Assembly (NCBI GenBank): GCA_934541115.1
Contig: CAKTDF010000007.1
Location: 25,235 to 89,234, forward strand
Length of the DNA stretch: 64,000 nt
Reading direction: 5' to 3'
Origin: an uncultured Eubacteriales bacterium
Lineage (GTDB): Bacteria; Bacillota; Clostridia; Oscillospirales; Acutalibacteraceae
Below the pieces are notes generated by a model that did no database searches, had not been told where the DNA came from, and saw only the letters and a list, made by a program, of their open reading frames with translations. A program made the translations under genes and the position numbers. Of the stretch, positions 1 through 9,500 are shown in pieces (the stretch's first letter is position 1; the number at the start of each line of letters is the position of its first letter).

Positions 1-2365
1 CAACAATTTTTGCAGCTGATTTTCCGCTTGTTACGCTGTTTGTTCCGACTGTGTCGGAAATTTCGTTGTCCTCGGCGTCATACGCCTTGACGCTGAGAGT
101 TCCCTCGGTGTATTTTACACCGAACTGAGCATAGAAATCATGACCGGTTGAAGAGTAGATCTCATTGGTGTTGCAGTTAGACGTGTCAACAGCCGTCTCG
201 GTCCATGTCTTATAGGTATAGCCGTTTGCCGTGGTAACATCGGTTGACTGTGCCGTTCCTATAACGTTTCCGTTGAGGAGAAGTTCTATATGGTCAGCGT
301 TTGAATAGACGTTTACATAAGCATAACCGTTATTCAGATAGAGGTTATCCTTGTTCCACGTTCCCGGAAGAAGGTGGAGGGTCGTATCATTGTTCTGCCA
401 CCAGCTTCTGTAAAGATAATACTGATCCTTCGGGAATCCTGCGGTGTCAACAATGCCGAAATATGAACTGTTGGGAACGGTTGAAGAACCGGTGCCGCTG
501 CCGTTCCAAGGCGTAGGCTCACCGATATAGTCAAAGCCTGTCCAAACAAACTCACCGGAGAACCAGTCGTTCGCCGCAACGTAATACCAACCGTAAGCCG
601 CCGTGCTGCCCCAGTTGACCCTTGAGTTATCGTAAGAATAAAGCGCGTAGTTCTTTTGGCTGACCTGACCGCCCTGCCTTGTTGAAGAATATGAGTATAT
701 TCCTCTGCTTGTGATTGCCGAAATGCTTTCCGTTGCAACAAAAGGCTTTGTCAGCGTGCCGTTATTTTTGATTGTATTCCATGCCTCGGGGTGATAGTTC
801 GCGCCGATGACGTCCATGTAATCGTCAACGTTCAGAAGTCTGCTTTGGTCGTTGCCCTCTGTGAGCGGACGTGTTGTGTCATATGTTCTGACAGTTTCGC
901 GCATCATAGCCGCGATAGTTGCATAATTTGTGCTTGAAGACGCTTGATAAAGCTCATTTGCGCAGTCCCAGATGACGATGCTCGGGTCATTTCTGTCTCT
1001 CAGCATAGTTTCCTTGACAACAAATTGAGCCCATGTCATATCGCTTTCTGCTCCAACAAGGTCATTGTCGGCAGAAAGAGTTTTGCTGAAATATTTGCTG
1101 AAATCGTTGCTGTTGCCGTTTTTCGGCGAATCCCAATCATCAAAGAACTCCTCCATAACGAGGAAACCAAGCTTGTTGCAAAGCTCAATAAGAATTCTTG
1201 AGGCGGAATTATGACTTGTTCTTATTGCGTTGCAGCCCATATCCTTGAGAATTTTGAGCTGACGATATATGGCGTCATATTCCTGAACGGCACCAAGAGC
1301 GCCCTGATCGTGGTGCATGCAGACGCCTTTGAGTTTTACGTTTTTTCCGTTAAGATAAAAGCCCGTGTCCGTTTCCCAAGAAATTGTACGGATTCCGAAA
1401 TCTGTTTTATAAATATCAATTGTGCCGCTGTCTGCATCATTGATGACTGTCTCAACGGTATAAAGATTGGGTGTATCAATATCCCACAGCATCGGAGAGG
1501 CGACCGTGTGGTCAAAGGAGAGAACGGACGAACTTTTGGCGGCAATCGTCACGTCTTTTTCCGATGAAGAAACTGCTTTATTACTCGGATTATAAACGGT
1601 AGTCTGCACTGTGACCGAGCGACTTTCAGAAGAATCGTTATCAACGGTCACTGCGGCGTTGACAGAGGCACTTTCGGAGGTAACAGTAGGAGTCGTAACA
1701 TAGGTACCGTGCCTTGCAACGTGAACGGGATTGGTTATTGTCATCGTTACATCACGATAGATACCCGAACCGGAGTACCAACGGCTTGACGCCATCTCGC
1801 TTTCAACCTTGACGGCAACAAGATTCCACGTACTGCCGTTGCAGGTGATATAATTACCGATATTAACGGAAAACGAGTTGTAACCGTAATGGTTTTCTGC
1901 AACGAGCTTCCCGTTGACATAAATATATGCATTATTATAAACACCGTCAAAGTTCAAAAAGACTTCCTTGGAGGCATAGTCCGCCGGCATCGTGAACATT
2001 TTTCTGTACCAGCCGGTTCCTGTCGGGAGATTGCCGGATTCAACCTCGGTGCCGCTGTTTGTAAAGTCCTGCGTGATGCTGAAATCATGAGGGAGACTGA
2101 CGCTTTCCCATGAAGAGTCATCATACGCCTTTGCCATGGCGCCTATTGGATCACTCAGGCTGAATTTCCAGCCGTTGTTAAAGTTCAGCTCAGCACGGCG
2201 AACATCTTCGCCATTGACGGCAGTCGTCTGCACACCGCCATCCGAAACTGCACTCACACTGAACATTGAAGAATCAAAAACAAGGGAGCCTGCAAGCATA
2301 AGCATACACATAAAAATGCTGAATACGCTTTTCAGAACTCTTTTTGCCGCCTTTGTTTTTTTCAT
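1..2365 (-). CDS. Secreted glycoside hydrolase family 2 (beta-galactosidase type), 3' part outside window
   Basis: The first 788 codons of a long secreted GH2 enzyme lie here; the C-terminus runs off the left edge. The N-terminus is a signal peptide (MKKTKAAKRVLKS, then a hydrophobic run through about residue 35). The order that follows is typical of GH2: a sugar-binding jelly roll (SLPHDFSI, about 70-230), an Ig-like domain, then a TIM barrel starting near 'GIRTISWETDTGFYLNG' and 'LKGVCMHHD'. The acid/base is read as E471 in WDCANE and the nucleophile as E546 in FVATES. The start at 2365 has a strong AGGAGG upstream. Family knowledge says it hydrolyses terminal beta-linked sugars outside the cell. 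The exact substrate cannot be read: galactosidase, glucuronidase and mannosidase share this fold, but the jelly-roll and HHD motifs favour beta-galactosidase. Confidence 0.9.
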   Translation of the reverse strand, partial: MKKTKAAKRVLKSVFSIFMCMLMLAGSLVFDSSMFSVSAVSDGGVQTTAVNGEDVRRAELNFNNGWKFSLSDPIGAMAKAYDDSSWESVSLPHDFSITQDFTNSGTEVESGNLPTGTGWYRKMFTMPADYASKEVFLNFDGVYNNAYIYVNGKLVAENHYGYNSFSVNIGNYITCNGSTWNLVAVKVESEMASSRWYSGSGIYRDVTMTITNPVHVARHGTYVTTPTVTSESASVNAAVTVDNDSSESRSVTVQTTVYNPSNKAVSSSEKDVTIAAKSSSVLSFDHTVASPMLWDIDTPNLYTVETVINDADSGTIDIYKTDFGIRTISWETDTGFYLNGKNVKLKGVCMHHDQGALGAVQEYDAIYRQLKILKDMGCNAIRTSHNSASRILIELCNKLGFLVMEEFFDDWDSPKNGNSNDFSKYFSKTLSADNDLVGAESDMTWAQFVVKETMLRDRNDPSIVIWDCANELYQASSSTNYATIAAMMRETVRTYDTTRPLTEGNDQSRLLNVDDYMDVIGANYHPEAWNTIKNNGTLTKPFVATESISAITSRGIYSYSSTRQGGQVSQKNYALYSYDNSRVNWGSTAAYGWYYVAANDWFSGEFVWTGFDYIGEPTPWNGSGTGSSTVPNSSYFGIVDTAGFPKDQYYLYRSWWQNNDTTLHLLPGTWNKDNLYLNNGYAYVNVYSNADHIELLLNGNVIGTAQSTDVTTANGYTYKTWTETAVDTSNCNTNEIYSSTGHDFYAQFGVKYTEGTLSVKAYDAEDNEISDTVGTNSVTSGKSAAKIV

Positions 2366-2417
2366 TTCAAAAGTCCTCCTTTTTGGGTAGCAATAATCCG
2401 AGTTTACATACAAGAGT

Positions 2418-2446
2418 ATTTTACCAAAGCTATTACATATTGTCAA
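2418..2446 (-). promoter_or_regulatory. Sigma-A type promoter of the GH2 gene
   Basis: On the minus strand there is a perfect -35 TTGACA (2441-2446), a 17-bp spacer and a -10 TAAAAT (2418-2423), about 55 bp upstream of the GH2 start codon. Confidence 0.75.
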
Positions 2447-2860
2447 TAATTGAGGCGAAATAATCATACGTCAATATGCTGATTTTTGTTGAATTTAAAG
2501 GGTTTTTGCATGTTTTTTGGCAAAAGAAACCACTAATGTGAGTTTCCGCTCGCTCAAAAAACATTTTTTCACAGGTAAAAATACAATTCATCGCAAAATT
2601 TTATATATTTTCAAAAATGCCTGTTTTTATTTTTGCAAAGAGCCAAAAAGAATAAAACGCCAAAGAAAACATCTTTTATGCACAAAAAACGAACCGTTTT
2701 TCTTTTTGAAAGCACACAACCCTTGCGTTTTTTTTCACTCCATGGTACTATGAAACGGACGCAAAAATATCGGTTTTGATATGACGAAACATCTGTTGTT
2801 GCTGAGCAGACTCTGTTTTCGCTTTTCGACCGCAAAATCAAACAAAACGGGTGATTTTTT
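2447..2860. other. AT-rich intergenic region between divergent GH2 gene and glycan operon
   Basis: About 410 bp without a convincing gene. The only signal seen is a possible plus-strand promoter, TTGCGT (2723-2728), 17-bp spacer, TACTAT (2746-2751), about 110 bp upstream of the sugar transferase. It also holds a short A-rich/T-rich inverted repeat near 2685-2705 (AAAACG/CGTTTT). The short open frames here are biased to Lys/Phe low-complexity sequence and lack ribosome-binding sites. Confidence 0.4.
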
Positions 2861-3460
2861 ATGTATAAAGAATTTGGCAAACGTATCCTTGACACCGCTA
2901 TTTCCGTTCCGGCGCTTGTTCTGCTGTCGCCTCTTATGGCTGCAACGGCAGTTTCGGTCAAGCTGTCCTCGCCCGGTCCGGTGCTGTTCAGACAGCAGAG
3001 ACTCGGACTCGGCGGAAAGGAATTTACAATGTATAAGTTCCGTTCCATGTCAGTAGGCGCGGAGCATACGGGCAGCGGCGTTTACAGCGAAAGCGGCGAT
3101 CCCCGTGTTACCAAGGTTGGAAAAATTATTCGTGCAACAAGCATTGACGAGCTGCCGCAGCTTTTTAACATAATCAAAGGCGACATGGCAATAGTCGGTC
3201 CGAGACCGCCGCTCACCTATCACCCATGGCCGATTGAACAGTATACAAAAGAACAGCGCCACATGTTTGACGTTCGCCCCGGAATCACCGGGTGGGCGCA
3301 GGTCAACGGCAGAAAGACGGTTGAATGGAACCGCAGAATTGAACTTAATAACTACTACGTTGACCACTGTTCGCTGCTTTTTGACATAAAAATTCTCTTT
3401 ATGACTGCGGCAAAGGTTATCCGCAACGAAGACAATGAAAATGTCGGCACAACCGCGTGA
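2861..3460 (+). CDS. Undecaprenyl-phosphate sugar-1-phosphate transferase, PglC-like minimal form
   Basis: A 199-residue bacterial sugar transferase. It would move a sugar phosphate from a nucleotide sugar to undecaprenyl phosphate on the inner face of the membrane, the first step of surface glycan building. Seen: one N-terminal re-entrant hydrophobic segment (about 11-35, KRILDTAISVPALVLLSPLM), then SPGPVLFRQQRLG, YKFRSM, the cluster TSIDELPQLFNIIKGDM with the catalytic DE pair, VGPRP, and RPGITGWAQVNGR. At about 200 residues it lacks the four-helix domain of WcaJ/WbaP, so it resembles monotopic PglC/EpsL-type enzymes. It is the first gene of a four-gene operon with an aldolase, a dehydrogenase and a GT4. 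The sugar specificity cannot be read. Confidence 0.9.
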   Translation: MYKEFGKRILDTAISVPALVLLSPLMAATAVSVKLSSPGPVLFRQQRLGLGGKEFTMYKFRSMSVGAEHTGSGVYSESGDPRVTKVGKIIRATSIDELPQLFNIIKGDMAIVGPRPPLTYHPWPIEQYTKEQRHMFDVRPGITGWAQVNGRKTVEWNRRIELNNYYVDHCSLLFDIKILFMTAAKVIRNEDNENVGTTA

Positions 3461-3469
3461 GGTGACAAT

Positions 3470-4294
3470 ATGCTGAAGCTTATGTACATCACAAACGACC
3501 CCGAGGTGGCAGAAATTGCCGCCGAAAGCGGCGTTGATATCATTTTTATTGACATGGAGGAGCTTGGCAAAGCCGAGCGGCAGGGCGGAATGGATACCGT
3601 TCAGTCTCATCACACGGTGCAGGACATTGCAAATATAAAAAAAGCAATCGGCAAAAAAGCGCAGGTCATGGCGCGGATAAACCCGCTGAACCAAAGCTCT
3701 CAAAACGAAATTGATCTTGCGATCCGCAACGGTGCGGACATTATTATGCTGCCCATGTGGCGTTTTGCCGAAGACCTTGAAAAATTTGTCTCCATGGTTG
3801 ACAAAAGAGCAAAAACGATGCCTTTGCTTGAAACCGACAGTGCAGCCGAAAATCTTTCTGAAGCATTAAAGGTTCCGGGAATTAACAGCATGCACATCGG
3901 GCTCAACGACCTTCATCTATGCTACAAAATGAAGTTCATGTTCCGTCTCCTCTCAGACGGAACCGTTGAACGGCTTTTAAAAACCGTTCAAAACGCCGGG
4001 GTTCCATGCGGCTTTGGCGGAGTGGGACGTCCGGGTTCCGGTATGCTGCCGGCAGAGTATATTATTGCCGAGCATGTAAGGCTCGGCTCACAGTATGTCA
4101 TCTTGTCGCGCAGCTTTTGCAACACTGCGATTATCACGGACAAGACCGAGATCCGCCGCATTTTCAAAGATGGTGTAGCCGATATCCGCCGAGTTGAAAA
4201 TGAATGCGCAAAATGGAACGACGCCATGTTTGAAGAAAACAGACGAAAAATTGCCGACTGCGTGCAAATAATTGAGGAGACTGCAAAAAGATGA
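3470..4294 (+). CDS. HpcH/HpaI (citrate lyase-like) class II aldolase family protein
   Basis: 274 residues, member of the HpcH/HpaI aldolase/CitE family: metal-dependent TIM barrels that make or split C-C bonds using pyruvate or a related oxoacid. Seen: an early acidic strand FIDMEELGK (about 26-34), ARINP (about 66), LPLLETDSAAENL with the family's metal-binding Glu (about 122), and IGLNDLHL with the following Asp (about 145). The start is preceded by GAGGTG. The stop overlaps the start of the downstream 2-hydroxyacid dehydrogenase by 4 bp (ATGA), so the two are probably translationally coupled. Placed in a glycan operon, it may supply a short-chain hydroxy- or oxoacid used to decorate the sugar; that is inference. 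The substrate is unknown. Confidence 0.8.
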   Translation: MLKLMYITNDPEVAEIAAESGVDIIFIDMEELGKAERQGGMDTVQSHHTVQDIANIKKAIGKKAQVMARINPLNQSSQNEIDLAIRNGADIIMLPMWRFAEDLEKFVSMVDKRAKTMPLLETDSAAENLSEALKVPGINSMHIGLNDLHLCYKMKFMFRLLSDGTVERLLKTVQNAGVPCGFGGVGRPGSGMLPAEYIIAEHVRLGSQYVILSRSFCNTAIITDKTEIRRIFKDGVADIRRVENECAKWNDAMFEENRRKIADCVQIIEETAKR

Positions 4295-5175
4295 ACATTC
4301 TCTTTACCGGTGCATTTGAGCCGCTGCCTGAAGAAAAAGAACTGCTTATACAAATCGGACATACCGTGTTTTTTCACAAAAACGAACGCGAGATGCCGAA
4401 AAGTCCGGAAAAATATGATGCGGTTGTTTGCAACAGCCTGTTTTTTTTCAACCCCATTGAGCCGTTTGCGAATCTTTGCAAAATTCAACTGACGAGCGCC
4501 GGACTTGACCGCGTGCCGACCGAATACATATCAGAGCACAAAATCAAGCTGTTCACAGCCTCCGGTGTATACAGCAAACCCATGGCTGAGTTTGCTGTGA
4601 GTGCTGTTTTATACTTCTGCAAGCAAACCCGTTTTTTTGAAGAAAATCAGAAAAAACATCAATGGCAAAAACACCGTTCTCTGACCGAGCTCAACGGAAA
4701 AAACGTGTGCATTCTCGGTTGCGGAGACGTCGGGCAGGAAACTGCGAGACTTTTTAAAGCTTTCGGCTGCCATATTACGGGAGTCAACCGCACCGAGCGA
4801 AAAACAGATGTGTTTGACGAGATTCTTCCGCTTGAAAAGCTACAGTCCGCCGCAATGAAAAGCGATGTTTTTATCTCATGCATAGCGCTGACGGAACAAA
4901 CACGCGGAATAATCGGAAAAGATTTTTTTGCTTTTCTCAAACCGGACGCGATTTTTGTGAACATCTCAAGAGGAGCAATTGCAGATGAAACAGCGCTCAC
5001 CGAATGGCTGAAAAGCGGAGGAAAAGCAGCGCTTGATGTTTTTTTTGAGGAACCGCTTTTTGAAAACAGTCCGCTCTGGGATATGCCGAACGTTTTGCTC
5101 ACACCGCACAACAGCTTTGTCGGCGACGGCAACCGCGAAAGATTATGGAAAAAAATAAAAGAAAACCTGCTTTAA
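4291..5175 (+). CDS. NAD-dependent D-2-hydroxyacid dehydrogenase family protein
   Basis: 294 residues. This family reduces 2-oxoacids to D-2-hydroxyacids with NAD(P)H. Seen: the Rossmann motif CILGCGDVGQE (about 139-149), the substrate-binding Arg in VNISRGAIAD (about 228), the Glu in DVFFEEP (about 255) and the catalytic His in LLTPHNSF (about 273), which gives a complete R-E-H triad. The N-terminal catalytic lobe is short but normal for the family. Translation is coupled to the upstream aldolase through a 4-bp overlap. The pair could form and then reduce a 2-oxoacid before it is attached to a glycan; this is inferred from position only. Confidence 0.85.
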   Translation: MNILFTGAFEPLPEEKELLIQIGHTVFFHKNEREMPKSPEKYDAVVCNSLFFFNPIEPFANLCKIQLTSAGLDRVPTEYISEHKIKLFTASGVYSKPMAEFAVSAVLYFCKQTRFFEENQKKHQWQKHRSLTELNGKNVCILGCGDVGQETARLFKAFGCHITGVNRTERKTDVFDEILPLEKLQSAAMKSDVFISCIALTEQTRGIIGKDFFAFLKPDAIFVNISRGAIADETALTEWLKSGGKAALDVFFEEPLFENSPLWDMPNVLLTPHNSFVGDGNRERLWKKIKENLL

Positions 5176-5207
5176 TGCAGATGATTTAAAAATTTATAGG
5201 AGACGTT

Positions 5208-6332
5208 ATGAAAGTACTTCTTGTTGCCACGGTTCAATCACACATATGCCAATTTCACCGTCCGCTTGCCGCGGTTTTGCACGCCCATGACTGCGAATTG
5301 CACGCCGCCGCAAGGGACAACCTTGCGGAAAAGAACGGGCTGAAGCTCGACTTTGCAGAAAAAGTTTTTGACATTCCGTTCTGCCGCTCGCCTTTTTCTT
5401 TTAAGAATATCAAAGCGTACAAAAAGCTCAAAACTGTTGTTGACGCCGGTGGCTACGATGTTGTTCACTGCAACACTCCTGTGGGAGGAGTTCTTGGCAG
5501 ACTTGCCTCGCGCAGAGCACGAAAGCACGCCACAAAGGTGTTTTACACCGCTCACGGCTTTCATTTTTACAAAGGTGCGCCAAAAAAGAACTGGCTCATC
5601 TGGTATCCGGTTGAAAAATTTATGAGCAGATTCACAGACACACTCATAACAATTGCAGACGAGGACTATGAACTTGCCAAAGAGAAGTTCCCCACAAACG
5701 TTGTTCACATTCACGGAGTCGGTGCAAACTCTGAAAAATACAAAAAGCTCACAGAAGAAGAATGCTCGGCTTTGAAAAAAGAGCTCGGCTATGGCAAGGA
5801 CGAACAGCTTTTGCTTTGCACCGGTGAGCTTTTGCCGAACAAGAACCAACTGACCGCTATAAGAGCAATGAAAAAATTGGCTGAACGTTTTCCGAAAGCC
5901 AGGCTGCTGCTGGCAGGCAACGGTCCGGAACTGCTACGGCTCAAAGAGGAGGTCAAAGCTCTCCGGCTTGAAAAGCATGTTGATTTTCTCGGCTACCGCA
6001 CGGATCTCGAACGCTTTGCAAATATTGCGGACATCATCGTTTCATGCAGCTTTCGCGAGGGAATGGCGCTGAACATAATTGAGGGAATGCTGCTTGAAAA
6101 GGCGGTTGTTGCCTCATCAAACCGCAGCCACAGAGAGCTTGTTGTTCCCGATAAAACAGGATTTATCATCGACTCCCCTGCCGATTCAGACGCTTTTGCA
6201 GAAAAAATTGCACTGCTTCTTGACGACGTGGCGCTTGCCAAAGCATTTGGCAAGGCGGGAGCGGAAAAAGCAAAAGCTTACACCGACAATGCAATAAAAA
6301 CCGAACTTGAAAGAATATACTTTGGAGAATGA
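5208..6332 (+). CDS. Glycosyltransferase family 4 (GT-B fold)
   Basis: 374 residues, a retaining GT4 of the type seen in Firmicutes exopolysaccharide loci. N-terminal acceptor domain: MKVLLVATVQSHICQFHRPL at the start, VVHCNTPVGG and FYTAHGFHFYKGAPKKNW (about 115-132), which is characteristic of EpsD/CapM-like enzymes. C-terminal nucleotide-sugar domain: LLCTGELLPNKNQ, LLLAGNGPE, and the E-x7-E motif in REGMALNIIEGM (about 286-297). It has a good RBS (AGGAG, about 9 nt upstream) and sits 32 bp after the dehydrogenase. It probably adds the second sugar to the lipid-linked product of the sugar transferase. Sugar and linkage are not readable. An operon with one transferase and one GT would make only a short glycan, so other enzymes must lie elsewhere. 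Confidence 0.9.
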   Translation: MKVLLVATVQSHICQFHRPLAAVLHAHDCELHAAARDNLAEKNGLKLDFAEKVFDIPFCRSPFSFKNIKAYKKLKTVVDAGGYDVVHCNTPVGGVLGRLASRRARKHATKVFYTAHGFHFYKGAPKKNWLIWYPVEKFMSRFTDTLITIADEDYELAKEKFPTNVVHIHGVGANSEKYKKLTEEECSALKKELGYGKDEQLLLCTGELLPNKNQLTAIRAMKKLAERFPKARLLLAGNGPELLRLKEEVKALRLEKHVDFLGYRTDLERFANIADIIVSCSFREGMALNIIEGMLLEKAVVASSNRSHRELVVPDKTGFIIDSPADSDAFAEKIALLLDDVALAKAFGKAGAEKAKAYTDNAIKTELERIYFGE

Positions 6333-6433
6333 ACGGTGTAACCGACATATAAAAGTACCTTTCAAAATTCCGAGGCTGAAGCCATACTCCGCGGCGAAAA
6401 AACAAGCTGCCTGCACAACAATCAAGCTTACTC

Positions 6434-6480
6434 AAAAAGAGTCTCCGAAACCATGATTTACGGTTCCGGAGACTCTTTTA
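6434..6480. terminator. Bidirectional terminator between convergent GT4 and LRR genes
   Basis: A 14-bp stem (6439-6452 with 6462-6475, one mismatch) and a 9-nt loop. It is flanked by AAAAA on the left and TTTTAT on the right, so it can work for both converging transcripts. Confidence 0.85.
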
Positions 6481-6521
6481 TAATTGTTTGTTCAACGTTA
6501 TTTCATAACGCCGAATAGGTT

Positions 6522-9500
6522 TTATTTGAGTTCGAGGAGTCCGTCCTTGACGTAGTAGACACTGTTGCGCTCATCAACTGTTATTGTTGCTCCGGAGCTG
6601 TTGATACCCATGTTGCGAACCTGCTTATATATATCGGTGAGCGTTGAGGGGATAGAAATTTCGGTAACTCTGCCCTTGAGCGCGGACACCATTGTTGCGT
6701 CACTATCCACGTTACTGCCGCCGATTGCGCCTTTGACCGCACGCGTAACACCCTCGGGTATAACGAGCTTGCCCTCGTAACGCGGAGGAACGCAGACGAG
6801 TGTAGTCATATCCTTTGAATAGAGAACGCCGTCAACGCAGGTGAAGTTCGGGTTCGAATCCTTGACGCGAAGCTCCTTAACGCCTGTGTAGTAGAGCGAT
6901 GCAGAAAGTGTGTTATAAGAAATAAGTGAATATGATACGCAGTTTTTGTGACCGAGGTTATCTGCGACCGTAAACGTATCGGGAAGTACAAGAATGGAGA
7001 GATTTCCGCCGCCGATGCCTGCACGGCTGAAGCACATGTCGTCGAATTCAACAACTCCTTCGGGAACCTCATACACGCCGTTTTCAACTTCTTTTGCGCA
7101 GGGGAAACCAACAAGACGTTTGCCGTCCTTTGAGAACAGAACGCCGTCAACCGATTTATAGTTCGGGTTGTTTTCGTCAACGATATACTCTTTGAATGTC
7201 TGCGATGCAAAGTTATAGAACATATGCGTTGAGTTACGCGCTCTCTCCTGTATTGTTCCCGAGCTTGACGGGCGCCACAGGTCGCCGCCGATAGACAAAA
7301 GCGTTGCGGGAATATAAAGCGAGGTATTTTCAAATTTCAGATCGTGGTCGAACGCCTTGTCTCCGAGGTATTCAAGCTTTGACGGAAGTGTAAGTATTCC
7401 CGTCATATTTGTGTTGCGTGAAAATGCCTCTGCACCAATGAAGGTAATGCCGTCATGGAGGGTCAGCGATGTGAAATTGCATCTGTGGAATGCGTATCTC
7501 TCAATAGCGGTAACCTTTTGGGGAATCACAAGATCGCCCGTGAGCTTATAGCAACCATAAAATACGGCGTCACCGATCTTTTCAATTGAGGACGGAAGTT
7601 CAAATGTCTTTGTGCTGTTCTTTGTTGTGAAAACCGAGAGGGAAGAGCAGCTGTTAAATGCGCTTGAGCCTATTTCGCGGAGGTGCTCCGGGAAAATTAC
7701 CTTGGTTATTGCTGTTCTCGCAAAGAGGTACATGGGTATTTTTTCAATGCTTTCATTAAATATTATTTCTGTGCTCAGTTTCGTTGAGCTTGTAAATACA
7801 CTTTCACCGAACGATGTGCATTTTGTGAGGCTGACAATATCAGTAAGCTTTTGACAATAGAAAAAAGCTTCTTCTCCCAGGGAGACACATTCCGAAAGAT
7901 CAATTTTTTGGATTGCTGTTCCGTAAAATGCACGGTATTCTACTTTCTGCGGTTTCATGCTACCGACGTCCGCGAGTTTTTCACATTCATAAAATGCATA
8001 TTCACTTATTGTCTTACAGCTCGGAAAATCAATTGACTCCAGGACTGCTGTATTATATGGGAAAATCCATGCTCCAATATCGGTAACACCTGCACCGGAA
8101 ATCTTCTTGATTGTTGTGTTCGGGAAGAAAGCCCGGTCGGCGATATATGTTGCCGTTTCCGGGAGAACGATTTCTGTTATACCGTCAAAATTGCCGTAAT
8201 TCTTGCCATCGCCGATTCCGACAACGGTGTGTCCGTCAATTTCCGATGGAATAACGAGCTTTGTCACGGGAGCGTCTGTCTGAATATATTCGCAGACAAC
8301 AGCATTGCCGTTTTCATCAACGTCATACTGTATGCCGGAATTTGAATTTCTGTAGTATACATAAGCGTCGGGAACACCCCATTTTGCGTCGGCTATTGTT
8401 CCTCTGTCGGCGTTCGGGAGTTTTATGTATTTCAAATTTGAGTATATAAATGCGTTCGGCGCTATAGTTTTAATCGAGGGCAGTATTATAGCACCGCTCA
8501 CGCTGCTGCGCTTGAACGCCCATTCTGCAATTTCCGTGGCAGCGGGGAGTGTTATGTCAGACTTGATTACAGAAGACTCAAAGGCGGACTCGCCAACCTT
8601 TTCAACTGCATTAAGCTGTAATTCGCCTATTGAACTGCCGGTCACTGCTTCTTTGCCGAGTTCTTTCAAATTATTGGCGATGAGCTTGTTGACATGCATT
8701 CCTGCAAGTCCTTTCTCATTGACATGCTCAATAGTGCCGAGATCGACAGTGTTTACCGTAAAGTTTGAAAATGCTCCGCTGCAGATAACGGATATGTTTT
8801 CCAAAACAGTGAGGTTACGCGCATTCCTTTGATAAAATGCATACGCACCTATTGTCGTAATGCTGACATTACCCACTTTTTCGGGGATAGTAACATCCTT
8901 GTTTTCGGTGCCGTTGTACCTGATGACTGCCCCACCGTTAGGAGTGTCTATGGCTGTGAACAAACCATCGCCGCTTTCAACGGTGTTTTTGTAATGCAAA
9001 CGGTTTGCAATTAAAACCGGCAAATCGTAATTATCAACGTCCAAGCTGCAATCACGGTTTAACCATGCTGCGTCAAACGGATTTTTGAAAGTGTTTGCAA
9101 ATTTTTCATAGCCGTTGCCGCTAAAATATACGTTTTTGTATTCCGGATAATCGGAACGCAGTTGATTCAAATCATAGGAAATGGATTCACCTTTATCGTT
9201 TTCATCCGGGAGCATGAGAGTTTCGCCATCGCCGTCAGTGATTCCGGTTATGGTTCTTCCGTCCTCGGCGTAGCTGAATGTTGTGCGCTTATTTGCAACA
9301 ACAAAGAAAGGAAGTGTCTTTGTTGTCAAAGTGCCGTCAGCCTCAGGATATGAAACATCAACTGAGAACTTGCCCTTTTCGGTGCAATTGAATTCATCAG
9401 AAACAATGTTGCTGAAATCGCTTGCATTGAAAGTTGTGTAATAATTGTCTTTTGCGTAAAGCTTTGCCGAAACCTCTATAGCTTCGCTGTTGATAACATC

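Noticed and set aside
2517..2753. Open frame of 78 codons in the AT-rich gap
   Set aside because: Lys/Phe low complexity, no RBS, overlaps the possible promoter; nothing protein-like.
2611..3048. Open frame of 145 codons on the minus strand
   Set aside because: Antisense to the start of the sugar transferase, which has clear family motifs; no RBS or motif of its own.
5238..5849. Long antisense frame of about 200 codons under the GT4 gene
   Set aside because: Mirror frame of a well-supported gene; residue mix is not protein-like.
6845..6865. Second T-loop-like sequence GGGTTCGAATCC
   Set aside because: Lies inside the LRR coding region and encodes normal repeat residues.
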